DNA from: Oscillospiraceae bacterium | GTDB lineage: Bacteria > Bacillota > Clostridia > Oscillospirales > Ruminococcaceae | Assembly: GCA_025757985.1 (NCBI GenBank) | Contig: CP107210.1 | Coordinates: 1,116,001-1,180,000 of the forward strand | DNA length: 64,000 nucleotides | Reading direction: 5' to 3' | Shown: piece by piece, positions 31,162 to 40,050 of the stretch | How the letters are laid out: the number at the start of each line of letters is the position of its first letter | Numbering within the stretch: the stretch's first letter is position 1 | Program-made: the position numbers and the translations under genes | Notes under the pieces: model-generated | The model's input: the letters and a program-made list of their open reading frames with translations, nothing else | The model's database searches: none | What the model was told of the DNA's origin: nothing

Positions 31162-31557
31162 TTAACTGTCGGACAGGGAATTTTGAGGGTGATAAACGGT
31201 ACTTTCTACGCCCCGCAGCACAAAGATGACCCACCCGCAGAGCAAAAACCAGTAAAAGGAGTACCGCGGGCAGATAAGCCCGGCCACATTCCCCCACTCG
31301 GCGGTATAGTCCCACACCTCGGTGTGCAGCAGGCTGCGGCAGACTGCCCCCACCGCCAGCTCCAGCCCGCTGACGCCGGCTGCGCCCAGGGCGGCGGCCC
31401 CGGCCAGCGGCAGCGGTGCAGCAGCCAGCTTTTGCAAAAGGCAGAGGCAGGCCCCGCCCGCTGCGAACATCGTCCAGTGGGTAGTGCCCCGCCAGGCCAG
31501 CTCGAGCGCAGCATAGGCCCCGCCGCCCAGAAAAAACAATGAAAGCTGCTCCAACAT
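31162..31557 (-). CDS. Putative ABC-transporter type IV (CmpB-like) membrane protein
   Basis: A 131-residue protein with about four helices. It resembles the small PF06541-type family: an N-terminal FLGGGAYAALELAWRGTTHW, then the conserved VWDYTAEWGNVAGLICPRYS and a final helix FYWFLLCGWVIFVL. The function of the family is unknown despite its name. The ATG at 31557 follows a GGGGGGA ribosome site. A mobile-type repeat lies 98 bp upstream. Confidence 0.75.
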   Translation of the reverse strand: MLEQLSLFFLGGGAYAALELAWRGTTHWTMFAAGGACLCLLQKLAAAPLPLAGAAALGAAGVSGLELAVGAVCRSLLHTEVWDYTAEWGNVAGLICPRYSFYWFLLCGWVIFVLRGVESTVYHPQNSLSDS

Positions 31558-31654
31558 ACAAAATCCCCCCGCACAAGCTGTGTGACCACAGTATGTGCAG
31601 GGGGTGCGGGCTGTAACCGTTTTGTAAGGATGGTGGGAGTTTTTGGGAAGAAAT

Positions 31655-31801
31655 GCCTTCCCCCTTGGGGGAAGGTGGGCGTGGCCCCGACCACGCTCGG
31701 ATGAGGGAGAACTCGCCATAGTATCTCATAAACGGACGGTATTGGCAAGCCTGCCCCTCATCAGCCGCCTGCGGGCGGCAGCTTCCCCCAAGGGGGAAGC
31801 C
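31655..31801. repeat. GCCTTCCCCC-ended element, copy 1
   Basis: About 147 bp. GCCTTCCCCCTTGGGGGAAG is at the left and CAGCTTCCCCCAAGGGGGAA at the right, with GGATGAGGG and CCCCTCATCAG inside. Related copies are at 34867-35017 and 40936-41073. Confidence 0.85.
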
Positions 31802-31810
31802 GGAGATTTT

Positions 31811-33256
31811 TTACTTCGACAGCTTCTTCAGCAGTGCGCTTCTGGTATCCCAAAGCTTCTGGCTCAGGTCCACATAGTAGCGGTGGGGGTTCTCAAAGCG
31901 CTTGACCTCATCCCACAGGGTATTGATCTGCGCCTTGCAGAACTTGCGGATGTCATCAAGGCTGGGCGAGGTGTAGACGCGCTGGCCGTGATCATAGATG
32001 AGGGTGGACAGGCAGCGCGCCGTGCAGTTGACATAGGTGCATTCCTTCCATGTCTCGATCGGGTCAAACAGCGTGATGCCATGCTGCGTTTCCACCGCCT
32101 CATCGGCCATCGTGATAAGGTCAGCCATCGCCTTGCCGTCCTGATCATAGATACGCCAGACCTTTTTCAGGCAGGGGATCGTCATCTTCTCCGCAGATTC
32201 GGACAGCTTCATCTTGGGGGTGTAGCTGCCGTCGTCCTCTTTCACGGCGGCCAGCTTGTACACGCCGCCGAACACGGGGTCGCTCTTGGCGGTGATCATA
32301 TTCTCGCCGATGCCGAAGCTGTCCACGCGGGCACCCTGCAGGATCAGGTCGCGGACGATGTACTCATCCAGAGAGTTCGACGCGCAGATCGTACAGTCGG
32401 GGTAGCCGGCCTCATCAAGCATCTTGCGGGCCTTCTTGGACAGGTAGGCGATGTCGCCGGAGTCGATGCGGATGCCCTTGGGGCGCTTGCCCATCGGCTT
32501 GAGCACCTCATCAAAGACCTTGATCGCATCGGGCACGCCGTGGCGCAGCACATTGTAGGTGTCCACCAGCAGCACGCAGGCATCGGGGTACAGCTCAGCG
32601 TATTTTTTGAAGGCATCATACTCGGTCGGGAACATCTGGACCCAGCTGTGTGCCATCGTGCCGGAGGCCGGGATGCCGAAGTCGCGCGCGGCCATGACGC
32701 AGGAGGTGGAGCCGCAGCCGCCGATGTAGGAGGCGCGCGCGCCGAAGTAGGCAGCGTCATACCCTTGCGCGCGGCGTGCGCCGAACTCCATGACCGGGCG
32801 GCCGGCAGCGGAGCGGACGATGCGGCTGGCCTTGGTGGCGATCAGGCACTGATGGTTGAAGGTGACGAGCAGCAGCGTTTCCAGCAGCTGGCACTCGATG
32901 GCAGGGCCCTCGACCGTGACAATCGGCTCCTGCGGGAAGATCGGCATGCCCTCCTCAATGGCCCAGATGTTGCAGTGCAGCTTGAAGTTGGCCAGATAGT
33001 TCAGAAACTTTTCATCAAAGGTCTTGGTGGAGCGCAGGTAGGTGATGTCCTCGTCGGTAAATTTCAGATGATCCACCGCATCAATGAACTGCTGCAGACC
33101 GGCCATGACGGCGTAGCCGCCGCCGTCCGGCACGCGGCGGAAGAACATATCAAAGACGGCGATCTTATCGACATAGCCCTCGTCCAGATAGCCTGCCGAC
33201 ATGGTAAGCTCATAAAAATCGGTCATGGTGGTCAGATTGCGCTTTACATCCAACAT
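31811..33256 (-). CDS. pncB: Nicotinate phosphoribosyltransferase
   Basis: Converts nicotinate and PRPP to nicotinate mononucleotide in NAD salvage. The 481-residue protein has the family landmarks TDFYELTMSAGYLD, FDMFFRRVPDGGGYAV, MEFGARRAQGYDAA with IGGCGSTS, GTMAHSWVQMF, LLVDTYNV and IRIDSGDIAYLSKKAR. The ATG at 33256 has GGAGG 8 nt upstream; an earlier in-frame ATG at 33271 overlaps that site. It lies 24 bp after the carboxypeptidase gene. Confidence 0.95.
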   Translation of the reverse strand: MLDVKRNLTTMTDFYELTMSAGYLDEGYVDKIAVFDMFFRRVPDGGGYAVMAGLQQFIDAVDHLKFTDEDITYLRSTKTFDEKFLNYLANFKLHCNIWAIEEGMPIFPQEPIVTVEGPAIECQLLETLLLVTFNHQCLIATKASRIVRSAAGRPVMEFGARRAQGYDAAYFGARASYIGGCGSTSCVMAARDFGIPASGTMAHSWVQMFPTEYDAFKKYAELYPDACVLLVDTYNVLRHGVPDAIKVFDEVLKPMGKRPKGIRIDSGDIAYLSKKARKMLDEAGYPDCTICASNSLDEYIVRDLILQGARVDSFGIGENMITAKSDPVFGGVYKLAAVKEDDGSYTPKMKLSESAEKMTIPCLKKVWRIYDQDGKAMADLITMADEAVETQHGITLFDPIETWKECTYVNCTARCLSTLIYDHGQRVYTSPSLDDIRKFCKAQINTLWDEVKRFENPHRYYVDLSQKLWDTRSALLKKLSK

Positions 33257-33280
33257 GGTAAAAACCTCCATTGATTCGGC

Positions 33281-34600
33281 TTACATTTCCTTGCTCCAGA
33301 TACGCAGGATGCGGCCGACGGTAAAAATCAGATAGACGCCGATGACGAGCATCGTCAGCATGACGACTACCTTGCAATACGTGCTGGAAAAAAACTCCCG
33401 CACGCGGGACAGCGTATACAAAAGCTGATTGCGCGAGACATCGCTGCCCGCGATCAGGTCTGTGGTACCGATGATCTCGCCCTGAATGGTCAGTGTCACG
33501 GTGCCCACGACATCGCCCTGCCGGATGGGGGCGGGCAGCTGATCCGGCACATGGAATACCTGCTCGGTCAGGGCTGCGCCGCCCTCCCGTGGCAGCAGGG
33601 TCATCATGTTATCGACCGGGTAAAGCATGACGGTGTCGGCCTGTGTGGAGTAGGCAACCCGGACCTCGGTGATGGGCTGGGTGGGGTCCAGCGCGGGGGC
33701 GATGGTGTAGGTCGCAAACACCCAGTCCATCAGGGTGCCGGTCTCAAGCAGGGCGGGGCGGCCGCCCTCATCGCTTTCCATCGGCACATTCAGCACAACG
33801 CTGATGTAGCTTTCACCGTCCTGGCTGTGCCAGCCCGCAAAGTTCTGCCATTCGCCAAGGCTGCCGGTCTTGCCGCCCTTGGTGTAGTCCCGGTGGTAGC
33901 TGCTGTTGGTGATGAGCTTGTCGGTGTTCTGCAAAATATAGGTGCCGGGTGTTGTGTAGCGGCTGTTGGTGCCCATGTCGTAGGTCGGGGTGCCGGCAAC
34001 GGTGGCAAACACATCGTAGGCCGTCAGCGCCCGCAGGATCAGGTAGGCATCCCGCGCGGTGGTGATGTTGTTGGGGTTCAGGCCGCAGGGGTCCACAAAG
34101 GTCGTGCCAGTGCAGCCTATGGCGGCGGCCTCGTCGTTCATCATCGCAACAAAGTTGTCAATGCTGCCGCCGCCCATATAGTCGGCCACGATGTAGGCAG
34201 CCTCGTTGCCGCTGGGCAGCAGCATGGCGTACAGCAGATTGCGCAGGCTCTGCGTCTCGCCCCGGCGGATGTCAGCGGTCGAGGCGTTGGTGCTTTGCTC
34301 CCAGATCAGATCATAGATATAACTCGGCGCAGTCAGGCTGATCGAGTCGAGCTGGTCTTGATAGCTTTCCAGCAGAAGCAGCGTTGTCATCATCTTGGTC
34401 AGGCTCGCAGCCGAAAGCGGCACCTCGCTGTTTTTGTCATAGACAACGATGTTTGTGTCGAGGTTGACCACATAGGCAGCCGGGGCCGTAAGTGCCGGGG
34501 CTGTGTCAGAGAGGGCAGCACTCTCCCCTTCTGCGGCCGCCGGCAGGGCCAGCACCACAATAAGCACGAAGGAAAAGAGTATCGCGCAGAATTTTTTCAT
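33281..34600 (-). CDS. D-alanyl-D-alanine carboxypeptidase (peptidase S11)
   Basis: A low-molecular-mass penicillin-binding protein that trims peptidoglycan stem peptides. The 439-residue protein has a signal peptide (about 1-23, cleavage near AAA-EGE), the SxxK motif S66-LT-K69, SGN at 130-132 and KTG at 244-246. A C-terminal domain follows, and a membrane helix (MLTMLVIGVYLIFTVGRIL) serves as anchor. The ATG at 34600 follows AAAGGAA. A 172-bp MITE sits 18 bp upstream of the start codon and forms most of the leader. Confidence 0.93.
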   Translation of the reverse strand: MKKFCAILFSFVLIVVLALPAAAEGESAALSDTAPALTAPAAYVVNLDTNIVVYDKNSEVPLSAASLTKMMTTLLLLESYQDQLDSISLTAPSYIYDLIWEQSTNASTADIRRGETQSLRNLLYAMLLPSGNEAAYIVADYMGGGSIDNFVAMMNDEAAAIGCTGTTFVDPCGLNPNNITTARDAYLILRALTAYDVFATVAGTPTYDMGTNSRYTTPGTYILQNTDKLITNSSYHRDYTKGGKTGSLGEWQNFAGWHSQDGESYISVVLNVPMESDEGGRPALLETGTLMDWVFATYTIAPALDPTQPITEVRVAYSTQADTVMLYPVDNMMTLLPREGGAALTEQVFHVPDQLPAPIRQGDVVGTVTLTIQGEIIGTTDLIAGSDVSRNQLLYTLSRVREFFSSTYCKVVVMLTMLVIGVYLIFTVGRILRIWSKEM

Positions 34601-34618
34601 AGGCAAAATTTCCTTTAT

Positions 34619-34790
34619 GGCAATACCGCATAATTCTAAGTGCCGATACGGCGAGCGAGGTGCGGCAGCTGCTAAGCCAAAAGCGCAGATAATACTGGAT
34701 GTCTTATCGAGCATTTTGGCAACGCAGATGCCGTGCCGCAGCCGCCGGAGCGGTGCTTAAGCCGTCAGGCGGGAATTGTGCGGTGTTGCC
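34619..34790. repeat. 172-bp MITE-like element, copy 1
   Basis: Imperfect 18-bp terminal inverted repeats (GGCAATACCGCATAATTC and GAATTGTGCGGTGTTGCC) and no coding capacity. It differs from the copy at 40753-40924 at only a handful of positions. It lies directly upstream of the carboxypeptidase ribosome site. Confidence 0.88.
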
Positions 34791-34866
34791 TTATATAATT
34801 ACCTATCAGTATACCAAAATTGAAGGGAAAATAAAAGGGAGGAAACAGAATTTATAGGGGCAAGAT

Positions 34867-35017
34867 GCCTTCCCCCTTTGGGGGAAGGTGGGCGCGGCCC
34901 TGACCGCGCCCGGATGAGGGGGAACTTGCCGGGAAATCCCGCTTGCGGATTGCCTGTGGGAAACTCTGCCCCTCATCAGCCGCCTGCGGGCGGCAGCTTC
35001 CCCCAAAGGGGGAAGCC
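34867..35017. repeat. GCCTTCCCCC-ended element, copy 2
   Basis: About 151 bp with the same terminal and inner motifs as copy 1, between recG and the MITE. The gap 34601-35024 holds only these two repeats and a TATACT-type element near 34811. Confidence 0.85.
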
Positions 35018-35024
35018 AAAAAAC

Positions 35025-37067
35025 CTAATTCATCGCCCCGGCGGTCTCAAACAGCCGCTCCACCTCATCGGAGAGCGCACGGTGGGCCGGGTCGATGAGG
35101 TTCGGATCCTTCGCAAGCAGGGCCTTGGCCTCGTCCTGTGCGACCCGCAGTGTTTTGGTGTCCTGCACAAGATCTGCGACCCGCAGCGTCGGCAGGCCGT
35201 GCTGGGCGGCGCCGAAGAAATCACCCGGGCCGCGCGTTTCCAGATCGTACTTTGCCACGGCAAAGCCGTCCGGGGTGCGGCACAAAAACTGCAGCCGCTC
35301 CCGCACCGGCTCATTCACATTGTCAGAGATCAAAATGCAGCAGGAGTCTGCCGCGCCGCGGCCCACGCGCCCGCGCAGCTGGTGCAGGGCCGACAGGCCG
35401 AACCGCTCGGCGTTCTCAATGACCATGACCGTGGCGTTGGGGACATCGACGCCGACCTCGATGACGGTGGTCGAGACCAGCACATCCAGCTCCCCTGCCT
35501 TGAATTTCTGCATGACCTCGTCCTTTTCCTTGGGTTTGAGCTTGCCGTGCAGCAGGCCGATGCGGCGGTGGGGCAGCAGCGCACAGGCGGTCTCGGTATA
35601 ATAGGTCGTCACGGCCTGCAGGCCGCCGGAGGTCTCGTTTTCCTCAATGGCGGGGCAGACGATGTACACCTGATGCCCGGCCTCGATCTGCTTGTCGAGA
35701 AAGCCGTACATGTCCCGCCGCTTTTTGCCGGTGATGAACCATGTCTTGACCGGCTTGCGGCCGGGGGGCAGTTCGTCCAGCACGGAGATGTCGAGGTCGC
35801 CGTACATCAAAAGCCCCAGCGTGCGCGGGATGGGCGTTGCGCTCATGACCAGCAGATGCGGGCTTTGTGCCTTACCGGCCAGCAGGCCGCGCTGCCGCAC
35901 GCCGAAGCGGTGCTGCTCGTCCACGATGGCAAGGCCGAGATTTTTAAATTCCACCGTATCGGTTAAAACCGCATGGGTGCCGACAACAAGACCGGCGCGG
36001 CCGTCCGCAATGGCCGACAGTGCGATGCGCCTCTCCTTGGCCTTCATGCCGCCGACCAGCAGTGTGACATTGACGCCGAACGGCTCAAGCCGGTCGGCCA
36101 GCGTTGCGGCGTGCTGCCGGGCCAAGATCTCAGTCGGGGCCAGCAGGGCGCTCTGCCAGCCGTTTTGGGCGGCAAACCAGATGGCCGCAGCGGCAACGAG
36201 TGTCTTGCCGCTGCCGACATCGCCCTGCAAAAGCCGGTTCATCGGCACCTCGCCGCACAGGTCGCTCACGATCTCCTCGGTCGAGCGGCGCTGCGCCCCG
36301 GTGGGCGGGTACGGCAGACTGCGCCAGAACGGCCCCAGATCCAGCGGGTGCATCGGTGCGCTGGTCCGGTTGCGCCCGTGGCTGCGCAAAAGAAAGATGC
36401 CGATCTGCAGCAGATACAGCTCCTCAAAGATGAGCCTGCGCCTTGCGGCGGCGAGGTCGGCGGCATTCTGCGGGGCATGGATGGCCCGCACCGCCTGCGC
36501 TTTGGCGGGCATCCGGTAGCGGGTCAGCAGCGCAGGGGGCAGCGGGTCGGTCAGCTCGTCCGCAAAGGCAAGCGCCGCGTGGGCGCAGGCCGCATGGCGG
36601 CTGGCAGGCAGCCCCTCTGTGCCGGGGTAGACCGCCACGAAGGGGCAGGCCGCAACCTGTGCCTCGGTGCGCACCAGCGGGTGCAGCAGCTCGCGGCGGG
36701 TCAGCGCCCCGCCGATGCGCCCCTCAAAGTAGTAGCTCTCCCCCACCGTGAGATTGTCGGCCGCGTAGGCCGCGTTGAACCATGTCAGGGTCAGGATGCC
36801 GGAATCATCCGCCGCAAGCACGCGGCTCATGACGCGCCCGCCGGTGATGCGGCGGGGCGGCTCCTTCTGCAGCACGGTGGCGCGCACGCAGCAGTCGGTG
36901 TCATAGGGTGCTGACACAACGGTGTAGGGCTGGGTGTAGTCAATGTATTTGCGCGGGTAGCACAAAAGCAGGTCGCGGATGGTATAGATGCCGAGCTTTT
37001 CAAACTTTTTGGCAAAGGCCGGGCCGACACCCTTGAGGTATTGGACGGAATCGTTGATGGTGGCCAT
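35025..37067 (-). CDS. recG: ATP-dependent DNA helicase RecG
   Basis: Remodels stalled forks and branched DNA. The 680-residue protein has the wedge/OB region (about 1-200), Walker A GDVGSGKT near 282-289, DEQH at 383-386 followed by RFGVRQR, SATPIPRTL, and the C-terminal helicase half TTVIEVGVDVPNATVMVIEN with QLRGRVGRG. The extreme N-terminus (LKGVGPAFAKKFEKLGI) is typical. A ribosome site (AAAGGAGG) precedes the ATG. Confidence 0.97.
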   Translation of the reverse strand: MATINDSVQYLKGVGPAFAKKFEKLGIYTIRDLLLCYPRKYIDYTQPYTVVSAPYDTDCCVRATVLQKEPPRRITGGRVMSRVLAADDSGILTLTWFNAAYAADNLTVGESYYFEGRIGGALTRRELLHPLVRTEAQVAACPFVAVYPGTEGLPASRHAACAHAALAFADELTDPLPPALLTRYRMPAKAQAVRAIHAPQNAADLAAARRRLIFEELYLLQIGIFLLRSHGRNRTSAPMHPLDLGPFWRSLPYPPTGAQRRSTEEIVSDLCGEVPMNRLLQGDVGSGKTLVAAAAIWFAAQNGWQSALLAPTEILARQHAATLADRLEPFGVNVTLLVGGMKAKERRIALSAIADGRAGLVVGTHAVLTDTVEFKNLGLAIVDEQHRFGVRQRGLLAGKAQSPHLLVMSATPIPRTLGLLMYGDLDISVLDELPPGRKPVKTWFITGKKRRDMYGFLDKQIEAGHQVYIVCPAIEENETSGGLQAVTTYYTETACALLPHRRIGLLHGKLKPKEKDEVMQKFKAGELDVLVSTTVIEVGVDVPNATVMVIENAERFGLSALHQLRGRVGRGAADSCCILISDNVNEPVRERLQFLCRTPDGFAVAKYDLETRGPGDFFGAAQHGLPTLRVADLVQDTKTLRVAQDEAKALLAKDPNLIDPAHRALSDEVERLFETAGAMN

Positions 37068-37097
37068 CGCGGGACCTCCTTTCGCGGAAGGTTGCTG

Positions 37098-37129
37098 TGT
37101 AGGGGCCGATTCTCGTCATCGGCCCGCGG
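37098..37129. repeat. GTAGGGGC palindrome
   Basis: GTAGGGGCCGAT and ATCGGCCC flank a short loop, 31 bp upstream of recG. Confidence 0.6.
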
Positions 37130-37144
37130 GGCAAATTATATACC

Positions 37145-37184
37145 AAAAAAGGCGAACTCGGTTCGCTCCCAAATTCGCCTTTTT
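37145..37184. terminator. Bidirectional terminator after fakA
   Basis: AAAAAAGGCGAA and TTCGCCTTTTT form an 11-bp stem with A and T flanks on both strands, 17 bp after the fakA stop. Confidence 0.85.
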
Positions 37185-37201
37185 ATGTTATAGCGTCCGG
37201 A

Positions 37202-38887
37202 TCACTCTACAGAGATCATGTAGTAGTAGACCGGCTGGCCGCCGCTGATGTGGCTGACCTCAATGTTGCCGCCGCACTTGGCGCGCACCAGATCGGTCGT
37301 CTTTTCGGCGTCCTCGTCACTGACATCACAGCCGGAAATGACCGTGATGAACTGGGTGTCCTTCTTCTTCATGGCGCGGGCCAGACGGTAGGTCGTCTTG
37401 GCCAGATCGGTGCCGGTGGCCACGATCTTGCCGTTCTCCAGCGCCATCAGCTCACCCTTGCGGATGGGCTTGCCGTCAAACTCGCTGTCGCGCGCGGCGT
37501 AGGTGATCAGACCGGTGTTGACATGGTCGGCCGCCTGCATCATGGCAACAGCGTTCTCCTCCGGCTTCAGGTCGGGGTCAAAGTTCAGCATGGCCGTCAT
37601 GCCCTGGGGCACGGTGCGGGTGGGCAGCACGATGACCTTGCGGTCGGCCAGCTTCTGGGCCTGCTCAGAGGCCATGATGATGTTCTTGTTGTTGGGCAGC
37701 ACCAGCACCGTCTTGGCAGGTACACTCTGGATCGCGGCCAGAATGTCCTCGGTGGAGGGGTTCATCGTCTGACCGCCGCTGACAACGGCATCCACGCCCA
37801 GATCGCCGAACACAGCCTTCAGGCCCTCGCCGGCGGCCACGGCCACAAAGCCGTACTCGCGCTCGGGGTCAACGGCAGCGTAGGTGAACTCGCTCGTCTG
37901 GTTCTCCTCGGCCTCGGCCTGCTTCTCCAGACCCTTGGCCTGCTTCTGGCGGGCGAGGAACTGCTCATGCATGTTCTCGATCTTGAAGTTCGTCAGGTAG
38001 CCGTACTTGATGGCCTCGCTCAGCATCATGCCGGGGTCGGAGGTGTGGACATGGCAGTTGGCCACATCATCGTCCTCGATCACGACAACGGAATCGCCGT
38101 TGGACTCCAAAAACGCGCGCAGACGGGCAACGCTGGCACCCTCGTCCTTGTGCAGCAGGAACTGGGTGCAGTAGCCGTTCTTGATGTCCTCGACCTTCAT
38201 CAGGTCATCGGCAAAGACGCCCTTGCCGGCGGCCTCGCTGGAGACCTTGGGCTTGGCGGCGACCTCGGCACCGGCGATGATCTCGCCGCCGTCGAATACC
38301 TGCTTCATGCCCTCAAAGATCAGCATGATGCCCTGACCGCCGGCGTCCACCACACCGGCCTTTTTCAGCACGGGCAGCAGGTTGGGGGTATCGTCCAGCG
38401 CAGCCTGACCGGCCTGCAGGGTGGCGTCCCACATGGCGGGAACCTCCATGCCGGTGCATTCGGCAGCCTTCTCGGCTGCCAAGCGGGAGACGGTCAGAAT
38501 GGTGCCCTCGGTGGGCTTCATGACGGCCTTGTAGGCGGCCTCGACACCCTGCTGCAGCGCGGCGGCAAGGTCGGCGGCGGAGGCCTCGGTCTTATCCTTC
38601 AGCGCCTTGGAGAAGCCGCGGAACAAAAGGCTTGTGATAACGCCGGAGTTGCCGCGTGCGCCGCGCAGCATGGCGGAGGCAGCGGTCTTGCTGGCTTCGG
38701 CCACGGTGCAGCTGTCGGGCATGGCCTCCAGCTCGGCGCGGGCTGCGCCGATGGTCATGCTCATGTTCGTGCCGGTATCACCGTCCGGCACGGGGAAAAC
38801 ATTCAGCTCATCCACGCGGGTGCGCTGGTTGGCAATATTGTTGGCGCCGGAAAGGATGGCGTCACGCAGGGTCTGGCCAGTAATCAT
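37202..38887 (-). CDS. fakA: Fatty acid kinase catalytic subunit FakA (DAK2/DegV-like)
   Basis: Phosphorylates exogenous fatty acids bound to FakB. The 561-residue protein has an N-terminal DhaL-type kinase domain (FPVPDGDTGTNMSMTI with metal-binding Asp residues, ASAMLRGARGNSGVI), a linker domain, and a C-terminal domain (GQTMNPSTEDILAAIQSVPA, VLPNNKNIIMASEQAQKLAD). No FakB gene is in the window. The ATG at 38887 starts MITGQTLRDAILSGANNI; an upstream ATG at 38905 is less likely. It lies in an operon with asp23, the usual partner. Confidence 0.93.
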   Translation of the reverse strand: MITGQTLRDAILSGANNIANQRTRVDELNVFPVPDGDTGTNMSMTIGAARAELEAMPDSCTVAEASKTAASAMLRGARGNSGVITSLLFRGFSKALKDKTEASAADLAAALQQGVEAAYKAVMKPTEGTILTVSRLAAEKAAECTGMEVPAMWDATLQAGQAALDDTPNLLPVLKKAGVVDAGGQGIMLIFEGMKQVFDGGEIIAGAEVAAKPKVSSEAAGKGVFADDLMKVEDIKNGYCTQFLLHKDEGASVARLRAFLESNGDSVVVIEDDDVANCHVHTSDPGMMLSEAIKYGYLTNFKIENMHEQFLARQKQAKGLEKQAEAEENQTSEFTYAAVDPEREYGFVAVAAGEGLKAVFGDLGVDAVVSGGQTMNPSTEDILAAIQSVPAKTVLVLPNNKNIIMASEQAQKLADRKVIVLPTRTVPQGMTAMLNFDPDLKPEENAVAMMQAADHVNTGLITYAARDSEFDGKPIRKGELMALENGKIVATGTDLAKTTYRLARAMKKKDTQFITVISGCDVSDEDAEKTTDLVRAKCGGNIEVSHISGGQPVYYYMISVE

Positions 38888-38926
38888 GGTTTCGTTACAC
38901 CTCATATTTTCTGGGTAAAAACAGTC

Positions 38927-39280
38927 TTAGTCGGCAATGACATCGTCCACATAGACATCAATGCGGGCGACCTTTAAGCCGGTGGCAAGTTCAACTTCGT
39001 CTTTGACGCGGTGGGTAATGCTCTGGGTGATGGTCGAAATATTCAGGCCGAACCCGACCTTGATGTGCAGGGCGATGACCAGCTTGCCGCCCTCCTGCGT
39101 GACGGTGACACCCTTCGGCGGCAGACTGCCGGTGCGCAGGGCGCTGCGTACAACGCTTTCGGCCGGGGCCTGACCCATGGCGGCAATGCCGTAGCACTGC
39201 TTGGCGGCCTGCTCCACCAAGCCGGAGAAGTAGTCGTTCGTCAGGGAGATATGTCCATAGGGATTGACCTTGGTGATCAT
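38927..39280 (-). CDS. Asp23/Gls24 family envelope stress protein
   Basis: A 117-residue Asp23-type protein (YloU-like) with HISLTNDYFSGLVEQAAKQC, GVTVTQEGGKLVIALHIKVG and TITQSITHRVKDEVELATG. Members are linked to cell-envelope homeostasis. It is placed 39 bp before fakA, an arrangement conserved in many Firmicutes. A TATAAT element is found about 70 bp upstream of its start. A good AGGAGGATCGCAG ribosome site precedes the ATG. Confidence 0.9.
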   Translation of the reverse strand: MITKVNPYGHISLTNDYFSGLVEQAAKQCYGIAAMGQAPAESVVRSALRTGSLPPKGVTVTQEGGKLVIALHIKVGFGLNISTITQSITHRVKDEVELATGLKVARIDVYVDDVIAD

Positions 39281-39498
39281 CTGCGATCCTCCTTTACAGG
39301 GTTAGCTGCGGCTAAGGCCGTAGCTGCACGATATGAATCATTAGCTATTATACACCTTTTTTCTCCGCTTGAACAGAGATTTCAGAGAAATTTATTTTGT
39401 GGCGCGGATTTAACATTCCATTCACAAAGTTTACAGACAAAGCGTATATACTGGTTACAGAAGTATGACAACATTGCCAAAGGAGTGCAGTTTAAAGC

Positions 39499-39945
39499 AT
39501 GAACCTTTTATTCTTTTTGACACCCAAGCAGGATGTCTTGTACATTTACGAGGATTTCACCCTGCGCCAGACACTTGAAAAATGGTCAAACCAGCGCTAT
39601 GCCACCATCCCGGTGCTGAAACGCAACGGCGAATATGTGGGCAGCATCACCGAGGGGGATATCCTCTGGGCGATGAAAAATCTGCACGGGCTGGATCTGG
39701 AGGCCAGCGAGGATGTGCCGATCTCAAGCTTTCCCCGCCGCCGCGACTATAAGCCCGTGACGGTCACGACCGATATGGCGACCCTGCTCAAGGCGGCCAT
39801 CGACCAGAACTTTGTGCCGGTGGTGGATGACCGCAATGTGTTTATCGGCATGGTGCGCCGTACCGTGCTGCTGCGGGAGCTGTACGACAAATATACGACC
39901 CTGCCGCCCGACAAGCGGTTCCAAAGCAGTCACCCGCCGATGTAA
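39499..39945 (+). CDS. CBS-domain protein
   Basis: This 148-residue protein consists almost entirely of a CBS pair (Bateman module): IYEDFTLRQTLEKWSNQRYA, IPVLKRNGEYVGSITEGDIL, then VTVTTDMATLLKAAIDQNFV and VPVVDDRNVFIGMVRRTVLL. Such modules bind adenine nucleotides and act as sensors; no effector domain is attached. It is transcribed divergently from asp23-fakA across a 218-bp gap with a TATATACT-like element. The ribosome site AAAGGAG is 13 nt from the ATG, slightly far. Confidence 0.88.
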   Translation: MNLLFFLTPKQDVLYIYEDFTLRQTLEKWSNQRYATIPVLKRNGEYVGSITEGDILWAMKNLHGLDLEASEDVPISSFPRRRDYKPVTVTTDMATLLKAAIDQNFVPVVDDRNVFIGMVRRTVLLRELYDKYTTLPPDKRFQSSHPPM

Positions 39946-39949
39946 GGGC

Positions 39950-39978
39950 TTGCAATCCGCCGCGCGTTGCGGTATAAT
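39950..39978 (+). promoter_or_regulatory. Promoter upstream of the amidotransferase gene
   Basis: TTGCAA and TATAAT with a 17-bp spacer, starting 5 bp after the CBS stop. Its transcript would meet the terminator at 39990-40028 before the next gene. Confidence 0.65.
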
Positions 39979-39989
39979 CAGCACAACGG

Positions 39990-40028
39990 ACAGAGAAGTC
40001 ACGCAAGGGCTTCTCTGTTTTATTTTTT
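39990..40028 (+). terminator. Terminator or attenuator before the amidotransferase gene
   Basis: ACAGAGAAG and CTTCTCTGT form a 9-bp stem with an 11-nt loop followed by TTTATTTTTT. It lies downstream of a good promoter and 23 bp before the next start codon. Confidence 0.8.
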
Positions 40029-40050
40029 ACAGTGAGGTGTGGGTAGAAGA

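Noticed and set aside
31643..33274. 543-codon plus-strand frame
   Set aside because: Antisense shadow of pncB, beginning inside a mobile repeat.
37250..38977. 575-codon plus-strand frame
   Set aside because: Antisense shadow of fakA.
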